DNA of 54,869 nucleotides, taken from a virus. How positions within the stretch are numbered: position 1 is the first letter of the stretch; every line of letters starts with the position of its first letter. A program made the position numbers and the translations under genes. Positions 47,824 through 54,869 of this stretch are shown piece after piece. The notes below the pieces were generated by a model, which was not told the DNA's origin, ran no database searches, and saw only the letters and a list, made by a program, of their open reading frames with translations. Where the stretch lies: positions 1 through 54,869 of the IMG/VR virus record IMGVR_UViG_3300021371_000021. One strand, written 5' to 3'.

Positions 47824-50349
47824 ATGTCTACTCTTTCAGAGCTTTTTCCATCTGGGGGAACCCAGAATAATATAGAGTTTGTCGCTCAAGGGACGTTGGC
47901 TAATGGTCAGACTGTCGCTCTACGCAGTGATGGTAAGGTTGAGGCTGTTGCGGGTCAGTCAGGTAGTGTTGGAACCAAGGTGGTATTTGAGGCGGCAGTT
48001 TCGCAAGAGATTGGTGGAACTTATGACTCTGCTAACAACAAAGTTGTTCTAATCTATCGAGATGATGGCAATAGTTATTACGGCACTGCTATTGTTGGAA
48101 CCGTTTCAGGCACTGCAATAACTTTTGGTTCAGCGGTTGTGTTTAATTCGGGAACTGCTTTTCAGATGGACATAACCTTTGACTCTAACGTCAATAAGGT
48201 AGTTATAGGGTTTCGAGACGGTGGTAACGGAAATGCGGGAACAGGCATCGTCGGCACTGTATCTGGAACAAGTATATCTTTTGGCTCTAAATATGTGTTT
48301 ATAAGCTCTTGCCAATATGTAGCGGCTACTTTTGATTCCAATTCTAATAAAGTTGTTTTTGGGTACAGACATCATACAACTGATTACGCAATGGCGATAG
48401 TCGCGACGGTGTCAGGAACAGCTATATCGTATGGCTCAGAAGCCACTGCTCATTCGGTTAGTTCAGCTTTTAACGGTGCAACTTTTGATTCCAACAGTAA
48501 CAAAGTAGTACTGACTTGCCGTCAAGCTACTGACGGGGCTGGAGTAGCTGTTGTCGGAACGGTTTCTGGTACATCTATTTCTTTTGGGACAGCCGTTACT
48601 TATGTTGCTTCTCTTCAAAGCTCTGCTACATATCGCCCAACCTTTGATTCCAATTCTAATAAAGTTGTAATTGGTTACTCTGATTCAGGTAACTCTAATT
48701 ATGGTACTGCGATAGTTGGAACAGTAAGTGGAACTAGTATTAGTTTTGGCACACCTGTTGTTTTTGATGGCGCGGGTAATGCTTTATATATAGCAACCGT
48801 GTTTGATTCAGTGTCAAACAAAATAGTTATATCCTATAGAGATGACAGCGTTTCAAACTCTGGTACAGTAATCACAGGTACAGTGAGCGGTACGTCAATT
48901 AGTTTTAGTGGACAACAAGTATACAACTCATCAAGCACTGCTATAGCCGCAGTCTTTGATGTAAACGCTAATGCCACTGTTTCTGCATACTACGACGGAA
49001 CAAACTCAAACTACGGCACAGCCTCTGTCACCAAAACTGCTTTTACCAACGCCTCCTCTTTTATCGGTATAACCAACGCTGCTATATCTTCGGGAGCCAC
49101 GGGCGAAGTCGCTGTTAAAGGTGGGCTTTCTACTACGGCGGAGGTGCAAGACTCGCCACCCACTTTAGGGGCACAATCGACTATAACAACTAACGGTTAT
49201 TACATAAATAGTGCATACGATTCCACGACTAAAAACACTGTCTTTTCATATTATGACGCTAGTAATAGCGGATATGGCACAGCTAGAGTTGCGTCCATAT
49301 CTGGCACTACTATTACTTATGGAACGCCTGTGGTTTACGATAGTGCAGGTAATGCTACTTGGGGAGTCGTTGCGTATGACTCTAATACCAATAGAATAGT
49401 TATTGCTTACCGAGGCGCACCTAGCTATTACCCCTATGCTGTAGTTGGTACAGTTAGTGGCACATCAATAAGCTTTGGCACTCCTGTAGCCATAGAAAAT
49501 ATTGCGGGTACTGGCATGGCAATAAGCTTTGATTCTTCTGCTAACAAAGTTGTCATCGCTTATAGAGATAACGGCGGTGGAGGTAAGGTTGTGGTTGGTA
49601 CGCCTAGCGGAACATCCATTAGTTTTGGTTCTATTGTGCAATTTGCTTCTAATGTAAATAACGCTACCCTTGGTTTGGCATACGATTCGACGAACAATAA
49701 AACGGTTTTGGTTTATGCAGATGCCAGTGCTATTGGTAAGCCAACAGCCCGTGTAGGTACAATTAGCGGAACATCCATTAGTTTTGGTAGTGCTGTAGTT
49801 ATTAGTTCAGATAATGTTGCACATATGTCTCTTACTTTTGATCCGAGTTCTGGCAAAGTTGTCGTATCTTATAATGTCTCTAGTCGATCTTATGTAGGAA
49901 CAGTTAGTGGTACATCAATAAGCTTTGGCTCTGTCGTAACGTACAATGCAGGAGTTTCGGCAGACGTTAACTATTTAACGGTCGATACGGTTACTAATAA
50001 TGTCGTTCTTTTTTTTGAAGACAGTGCAACCAATGGCGCATATGTTTACGGAACTATATCGGGAACTTCTATAGCGTGGTCAACACCTGCGGATGTAAAT
50101 TCGGTTAGGATTTCTTACGGAGGAATTTCTTTTAACGTTGACAGCAAGCTTACTATAATGGGTTATCGACAAGATTCTCCTCTAGGCGGGTTTGTTACTC
50201 CTCTATCTTTAAGCACTATTTCAGAACCTTTCACCATAGGCTCCAATTACTTCGTCCAAGATGACGGAACCCTAGGTACGACCTCTTCTTCAAATAAAGC
50301 TGGCAAAGCCATCTCAACCACAGCCCTAAACTTGGTGGACCCAACATGA
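47824..50349 (+). CDS. Repeat fibre protein, paralogue 1 of 3
   Basis: The 841-residue protein starts STLSELFPSGG...VAQGTLANGQTVALRSDGKV and ends YFVQDDGTLGTTSSSNKAGK. Between lie about 14 units of about 45-50 residues with the pattern FDSNSNKVVIGYRD, then TAIVGTVSGTSISFG. A break near residue 410-440 (SSFIGITNAAISSGATGEV) divides the repeats into two arrays. The repeats look like beta-propeller blades or a beta-rich stack (inference). Likely a host-recognition or surface-binding fibre. It overlaps paralogue 2 by ATGA. Confidence 0.8.
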   Translation: MSTLSELFPSGGTQNNIEFVAQGTLANGQTVALRSDGKVEAVAGQSGSVGTKVVFEAAVSQEIGGTYDSANNKVVLIYRDDGNSYYGTAIVGTVSGTAITFGSAVVFNSGTAFQMDITFDSNVNKVVIGFRDGGNGNAGTGIVGTVSGTSISFGSKYVFISSCQYVAATFDSNSNKVVFGYRHHTTDYAMAIVATVSGTAISYGSEATAHSVSSAFNGATFDSNSNKVVLTCRQATDGAGVAVVGTVSGTSISFGTAVTYVASLQSSATYRPTFDSNSNKVVIGYSDSGNSNYGTAIVGTVSGTSISFGTPVVFDGAGNALYIATVFDSVSNKIVISYRDDSVSNSGTVITGTVSGTSISFSGQQVYNSSSTAIAAVFDVNANATVSAYYDGTNSNYGTASVTKTAFTNASSFIGITNAAISSGATGEVAVKGGLSTTAEVQDSPPTLGAQSTITTNGYYINSAYDSTTKNTVFSYYDASNSGYGTARVASISGTTITYGTPVVYDSAGNATWGVVAYDSNTNRIVIAYRGAPSYYPYAVVGTVSGTSISFGTPVAIENIAGTGMAISFDSSANKVVIAYRDNGGGGKVVVGTPSGTSISFGSIVQFASNVNNATLGLAYDSTNNKTVLVYADASAIGKPTARVGTISGTSISFGSAVVISSDNVAHMSLTFDPSSGKVVVSYNVSSRSYVGTVSGTSISFGSVVTYNAGVSADVNYLTVDTVTNNVVLFFEDSATNGAYVYGTISGTSIAWSTPADVNSVRISYGGISFNVDSKLTIMGYRQDSPLGGFVTPLSLSTISEPFTIGSNYFVQDDGTLGTTSSSNKAGKAISTTALNLVDPT

Positions 50350-52178
50350 GTAATTTAAGCGATTTATTACCCAGCGGTGCTGGAGGCAAGTCTTTTAATT
50401 TTGTAGCGAGTGGGACGTTAGCTAACGGTCAGACGGTAGGTCTAAGGTCGGATGGTAAGGTTGAGGCTATTACGGGGACATCGACAGATATAGGCACAAA
50501 ATCTGCTGCAATTTTTTCAAGCACGAGTTATTACGGCACTTCTGCTTATGATATTAACAGCGATAGGTACGTCATAGTATTTATAAATTCTAGTGGTTAT
50601 CCCACTGCTGTGGTTGCACAACTTACAGGAACAACGTTTACCTTTGGAACGCCTGTCGTTTGGCAAAGTGCCGGTGCGTCCTATATGAATGCAATTTATC
50701 ACCCCGATGAAAACAAAGTGGTTGTTTTTTACATGACTCAATTAGGCGGTGCAGATTTCTCAGGTACAGGGATTGTCGGTAATGTCACAGCAGGGAGCAA
50801 CTCAATTGCATTTGGCACTGCTGTTTCTTGGATGACAAAATCAAATAACGCTTGGTCAATGGCATACGACACAACCGCCGATAGAATTGTTGGTCACTAT
50901 TATGACAATGGAAATAATAACTATCTGTATGGCGTAGTCGCAGCAGTTTCAGGAACAACAATTACGTTTGGCACACCCGTTGTTGTCCGATCAGTAGCTT
51001 ATCACTCTTATGGTGGTACTGTTTATGATGCCTATCGAAACAAAACAATATATGTGTATGCTCAAGATACTGATAGTCAAGCTTACGCTGGAATTGGTAC
51101 GGTCAATGCGGGTTCTAACAGCATTTCTTATACAACAGCGCAAGCAGTAGGTAATCAACAGCAGAGAACTCAATTAACTTACGATCCAGTTTCTTATAAA
51201 ACTGTAGACTTATATGTAGTCGTTGGTGCTTTAGCAACAACAAAGTATAGGGTCATTACAAACAGCGGGACTTCTTTAACTTTTGGTGCAGAGACAGCAG
51301 CTTTTTCTGAAAGTGCTAATATTATTTTATATAGGCAAGTGTATGACGTAACCAATGCTCACATTGTACAACCGTATGTTGATAACTCAGACACTACGCC
51401 CGGTAATTTTGGAATTGTTTATCGAACAGGAACTATTTCTGGAGACACTGTTACTTATTCTGATAAAACTGATTTAGGTATTGCTAGTGATTTTTATGGT
51501 GGGGCAGATGGCTTGTCTTGCGATCAATCCAACGCAAAATTTGTTCAACCATTTAGAGACGCTACTGACAGTAATTACCCTAAAGCTGTTGCTTTTACAG
51601 CAGGTGCAACCAACGTCTCTTCCTTCGTTGGCATCACCGAAGCCGCTATAGCTAACACAGCCACAGGTACAGTCACCTTGCAGGGTGGTATAAACACTAC
51701 GGCTATTACTAATACGGCAACTACAACCTTTGCTATTACGGTGGCTAATCCCGGCTCTGGAAACAAGTACTACATAGATGGTGCGTTACAAGCGACAGTC
51801 AGCTTGAGCGAAGGCAGAACGTATAAGTTTGACCAATCCGACGGGACTAACGGAGGACATCCGTTACGTTTCTCCACAACTTCTGACGGTACGCATGGTG
51901 GTGGTTCGGAATACACAACAGGCGTTACAGTAGTGGGAGTGCCCGGAAACGCAGGAGCTTACACACAGATAGTCGTGGCGATAGGCGCACCAACCCTGTA
52001 CTACTATTGCACTGCCCATAGCGGCATGGGTGGCACGGCTAACACGCCAGACGATGCTCGTTTTACGGTAGGCTCTACCTACTACGTTCAGGATGACGGC
52101 ACACTGGGTACTGGCTCAACTTCTATCGTCGCTGGTGAAGCCCTCTCAGCCACAAGCATTAATCTGGTGAATACATGA
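50346..52178 (+). CDS. Repeat fibre protein, paralogue 2 of 3, with cupredoxin-like domain
   Basis: The 610-residue protein shares the start (LANGQTVGLRSDGKVEAI) and end (YYVQDDGTLGTGSTS) with its neighbours, with fewer and more diverged repeats. After the mid-module SSFVGITEAAIANTATGTV it has an extra domain, residues about 470-570, of cupredoxin type: GHPLRFS with H505, then YYYC with C555, H558 and M561. The C-x2-H-x2-M spacing equals that of a type-1 copper site (as in amicyanin). Similar domains occur in cyanophage fibre proteins. It overlaps paralogue 3 by ATGA. Confidence 0.8.
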   Translation: MSNLSDLLPSGAGGKSFNFVASGTLANGQTVGLRSDGKVEAITGTSTDIGTKSAAIFSSTSYYGTSAYDINSDRYVIVFINSSGYPTAVVAQLTGTTFTFGTPVVWQSAGASYMNAIYHPDENKVVVFYMTQLGGADFSGTGIVGNVTAGSNSIAFGTAVSWMTKSNNAWSMAYDTTADRIVGHYYDNGNNNYLYGVVAAVSGTTITFGTPVVVRSVAYHSYGGTVYDAYRNKTIYVYAQDTDSQAYAGIGTVNAGSNSISYTTAQAVGNQQQRTQLTYDPVSYKTVDLYVVVGALATTKYRVITNSGTSLTFGAETAAFSESANIILYRQVYDVTNAHIVQPYVDNSDTTPGNFGIVYRTGTISGDTVTYSDKTDLGIASDFYGGADGLSCDQSNAKFVQPFRDATDSNYPKAVAFTAGATNVSSFVGITEAAIANTATGTVTLQGGINTTAITNTATTTFAITVANPGSGNKYYIDGALQATVSLSEGRTYKFDQSDGTNGGHPLRFSTTSDGTHGGGSEYTTGVTVVGVPGNAGAYTQIVVAIGAPTLYYYCTAHSGMGGTANTPDDARFTVGSTYYVQDDGTLGTGSTSIVAGEALSATSINLVNT

Positions 52179-54751
52179 GCAATCTAAGCGAGTTACTCCC
52201 AGCGGGGAGCAGTGTAAAAAGTGCAGACTTCGTGGCCCAAGGCACGTTAGCCAGTGGTGTCACGGTAGCACTTAGGTCAGATGGGAAGGTTGAGGCTATT
52301 AGTGCTGGTACACAAGTGATTGGTTCGACAACGGATATTGACACAGGAAATACAAGATATATTAGAGGTTGTTACGACACGACAAATAATAAAGTTGTTG
52401 TTGCTTATGTTGATCTTGGCGGCAGTAGTTACGGCAGAGCTAGAGTGGGTACGGTTAGCGGATCGTCTATTACTTTTGGTTCTGAAGCTACTTTTCGTTC
52501 TGCTAGTGTTGAAAGCATATCAATGTGTTTTGATAGCGGAAGTAGCAAGGTTCTAATTTTTTACAAAGACGATGGCAATTCGGGGTATGGTACAGGTATT
52601 GTCGGAACGGTAAGTGGAACCAGCATTAGCTTTGGCTCGGCAGCAGTGTTTAACTCTGCCTCTACAGGGGCTACAGGAAATAGTGCTATCGCCTGTACTT
52701 ATGAACCTAATCGAAACGCAACAGCTATTTTTTATCGGGATAACGGAGACAGTTCAAAAGGTAATGCTAATGTCGCTATTGTAAGTGGTACTAATCTTTA
52801 TTATGGCTCTGAAGTTAACTTCACCTCTGGTGGTGCTACAGATAACTACATTTCAGCTTGTACTAATACGACAGATAATACTGTAAATGTTGTATGGGTT
52901 GATCCTTCAACTAGCGATTACTTGCAAATAAAGATAGCAACAATCCCAGCTAACTATGTAATCTCTTTCGGTGCAAGCATAGTGGTTAACAATGCGGCAA
53001 GCATCGAATCTGCTGTTGTTTATGATTCTGCTAACAACAAAGTAGTTGTGGGATGGTCGGACGTAAGTAATTCTTATTATGGTAAGTCTAAAGTAGGTAC
53101 GTCTAACGGTTCAACGGGAATGACCTTTGGTACTGCGACTACATTTAGTTCAGCATATACTCAATACATGTCAGGTTCTTTTGATTCCACACAAAACAAA
53201 GTCACATTCGCTTACACCGATGTTGCAGATTCTTATAAAGGTAAAGCCTCTACAGGCACTGTGTCAGGGACTAGCATATCTTTTACTGATCCAGTTACTT
53301 TGTATTCAGGTGGAACGGTTCTTTTAAATAACTTAGTGTTTGATCCCGATACGGCATCATTTGTGTATTCTAATCGCGCTAACCCCAACTACTCCGCTCG
53401 TTCTCTTGTCTATAAACAAGGCACAGCACCCAACGCCACATCCTTCATCGGCATCACAGACCAAGCCATATCAAGCGCGGCTACAGGCAAGGTGGTATGT
53501 AAAGGTGGTGCTATAACGAATACGGGATTGATACCTTTCGCCCCTACAGGTGGCACACCTGTTACTGTTTTAGCAGGAGCAAGCTATTGGAGGGCTGTTA
53601 CTTACGACACTAACTCAAATAAAATAGTTATTGCTACGAGAGACGATGATGGGAGTAATGCTGGAGTAGCTTTTGTCGGTACTGTATCAGGGACTTCTAT
53701 ATCGTTCGGTAGTAAAGTAACTTTTTCCGCAGGTGCAAATGCGTATTACGCAATATGTTTTGATTCTTCTAATAACAAAGTTGTAATCGTGTACCGCGAT
53801 AACAATAATTCAAACTACGGCACAGCTATTGTAGGGACTGTTAGTGGCACAAGTATTTCTTTTGGTTCACCTGCTGTTTTTGAATCTGGAGCGATTGCAA
53901 GCGTTACTTGTGCGTTTGATTCTTCTAATAACAAAGTTGTAATTGCGTATGAAGATGACCAAGGCAATCACTACGGAAAGGCAGTCGTTGGGACGGTCAG
54001 CGGCACAAGTATTTCATTTGGTTCAGCAGTAACTTTCTTTGCAAGCTGGTCATATGATTTTCAAGCTGTTTTTGATTCTAACGCAAACAAAGTTGTTATT
54101 GCTTTTATTGATTATGATACTGGAGATTACTCAAGAGATGGTAAGGCTATAGTCGGTACAGTTAGCGGTACAAGTATTTCATTTGGCTCTGCTGTATTAT
54201 TTAAATTAGATATAGAGTATCCATCGATAGCTTTTGATTCTTCTAATAACAAAGTAGTTATAGCTTATGGAGCTACTGCTGCAACGCCTGATACGGGGAA
54301 TGCAATTGTTGGAACAGTAAGTGGCACGAGCATATCGTTTGGTGCAGAAACTATATTTCAGTCAAATGACGTTACTTATAAATCTTGTGTTTTTGATTCT
54401 TCTAAGTCTCAAATAGTAATTTCTTATCAACACAACGATAATGCTAATAAAGGCACAGTTATTACTGGAACAGTAAGTGGTACTTCTATTTCTTTTGGTT
54501 CATCCTATATTTTTGATGCGGACTCTATTAGATACGTAGCAAGTGTATTTGACCCAGATGCTAATAAAACTATAACTAGCTACGGTGAAGCAACCACGGA
54601 TGCAGGTAAAGCAGTAGTAATTGATCTTTCTTCTGCCCTTACACCCAACACTGCCTACTTCGTACAGGACGATGGTACAATATCAACTTCTAGTACTAGC
54701 ACGAAAGCAGGTACTGCTCTTTCAACAACTTCACTTTTAATTACAGGATAG
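52175..54751 (+). CDS. Repeat fibre protein, paralogue 3 of 3
   Basis: The 858-residue protein has the same start module (VAQGTLASGVTVALRSDGKV), two arrays of about 45-50-residue repeats separated by SFIGITDQAISSAATGKVV near residue 430, and the end module YFVQDDGTISTSSTSTKAGT. The repeats in its second half (FDSSNNKVVIAY...GTVSGTSISFGSA) are the most alike of the three proteins, in DNA as well as protein, suggesting recent expansion or gene conversion. Probably an adhesion fibre. Confidence 0.8.
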   Translation: MSNLSELLPAGSSVKSADFVAQGTLASGVTVALRSDGKVEAISAGTQVIGSTTDIDTGNTRYIRGCYDTTNNKVVVAYVDLGGSSYGRARVGTVSGSSITFGSEATFRSASVESISMCFDSGSSKVLIFYKDDGNSGYGTGIVGTVSGTSISFGSAAVFNSASTGATGNSAIACTYEPNRNATAIFYRDNGDSSKGNANVAIVSGTNLYYGSEVNFTSGGATDNYISACTNTTDNTVNVVWVDPSTSDYLQIKIATIPANYVISFGASIVVNNAASIESAVVYDSANNKVVVGWSDVSNSYYGKSKVGTSNGSTGMTFGTATTFSSAYTQYMSGSFDSTQNKVTFAYTDVADSYKGKASTGTVSGTSISFTDPVTLYSGGTVLLNNLVFDPDTASFVYSNRANPNYSARSLVYKQGTAPNATSFIGITDQAISSAATGKVVCKGGAITNTGLIPFAPTGGTPVTVLAGASYWRAVTYDTNSNKIVIATRDDDGSNAGVAFVGTVSGTSISFGSKVTFSAGANAYYAICFDSSNNKVVIVYRDNNNSNYGTAIVGTVSGTSISFGSPAVFESGAIASVTCAFDSSNNKVVIAYEDDQGNHYGKAVVGTVSGTSISFGSAVTFFASWSYDFQAVFDSNANKVVIAFIDYDTGDYSRDGKAIVGTVSGTSISFGSAVLFKLDIEYPSIAFDSSNNKVVIAYGATAATPDTGNAIVGTVSGTSISFGAETIFQSNDVTYKSCVFDSSKSQIVISYQHNDNANKGTVITGTVSGTSISFGSSYIFDADSIRYVASVFDPDANKTITSYGEATTDAGKAVVIDLSSALTPNTAYFVQDDGTISTSSTSTKAGTALSTTSLLITG
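53757..54270 (+). repeat. Near-identical repeat units within paralogue 3
   Basis: The string tttgattcttctaataaca (FDSSNN) recurs at about 53759, 53929 and 54234, each followed by nearly the same bases and, about 65-80 bases on, by a GTxSGTSISFG block. Silent differences are few here but many elsewhere in the three genes. Confidence 0.75.
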
Positions 54752-54755
54752 GACT

Positions 54756-54869
54756 ATGAAAACGATAGTAGACACTGCAACCAATACTAGCAAATACCTC
54801 GTGGCTGATGACTACGGTATTAACGTGACTGCCGACAACATCGAGATGGGCGATCCGTCTGCCTTAGAC
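54756..54869 (+). CDS. 3'-truncated gene after the fibres
   Basis: ATG 54756, four bases after the previous stop; 38 codons to the window end without a stop. It begins MKTIVDTATNTSKYLVADDY, a start I recall from small conserved genes next to fibre genes in marine phages. Function unknown. Confidence 0.65.
   Translation, partial: MKTIVDTATNTSKYLVADDYGINVTADNIEMGDPSALD

Overview
The window looks like a large part of the genome of an uncultured tailed phage, most likely marine. It has a terminase, portal, scaffold and capsid series, two adaptor-type proteins, large internal (ejected) virion proteins, a phage-type replication set and many small conserved proteins of the kind seen in pelagic-ocean phage genomes. 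I see no tape measure, sheath or baseplate gene, and a podovirus-like virion is my inference. Both ends of the window cut through genes, and no lysis gene, integrase or RNA polymerase was recognised, so part of the genome probably lies outside. Near-perfect sigma70-type promoters point to use of host RNA polymerase.

Layout. (1) Bases 1-11405, + strand: internal virion or DNA-ejection proteins, ending in a 2402-residue polyvalent-type protein with two HExxH zincin motifs. (2) 11407-23533, - strand: replication and recombination operons, with primase-helicase, HTH protein, SSB-like protein, SNF2 helicase, HNH-like, Cas4-like, SNase and VRR-NUC nucleases, DUF3310 and family A DNA polymerase. (3) 23585-29727, - strand: an accessory early region with a MoxR AAA+ ATPase, a VWA/zincin partner and associated genes, punctuated by copies of one 22-bp palindrome. 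(4) 29728-31585: mostly regulatory DNA around one single-gene transcription unit, including a TGTTACA-type repeat array (candidate origin), perfect promoters, strong terminators and, beside the small terminase gene, 10-bp phased repeats. (5) 31586-54869, + strand: TerS, TerL, portal, a GroES-like protein, scaffold, decoration-like protein, major capsid protein, a terminator and a new promoter, then decoration-like proteins, small basic proteins, adaptors and a fibre region that includes three tandem paralogous repeat proteins, one carrying a copper-site-like cupredoxin domain.

How it fits together: late + strand transcripts from the terminase side would run through the fibres toward the internal proteins if the genome is circular or circularly permuted. 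Early - strand transcripts start at promoters near 31192, 29795, 23568 and 16465 and meet the late transcripts at 11405/11407, where the convergent genes are one base apart. Genes are packed with ATGA, TAATG and GTGA overlaps, which I used to set many starts.

The most notable unexplained element is the set of six copies of CAGTTTAGT, four variable bases, ACTAAACTG. Five lie 10-32 bases upstream of early - strand start codons and the sixth sits before a terminator. They look like a phage-wide operator or an mRNA hairpin series. Next in interest are the origin-like array, an open frame with no start codon directly after the DNA polymerase stop, and the MoxR-VWA module. Family names are from memory of sequence patterns; no database search was possible.
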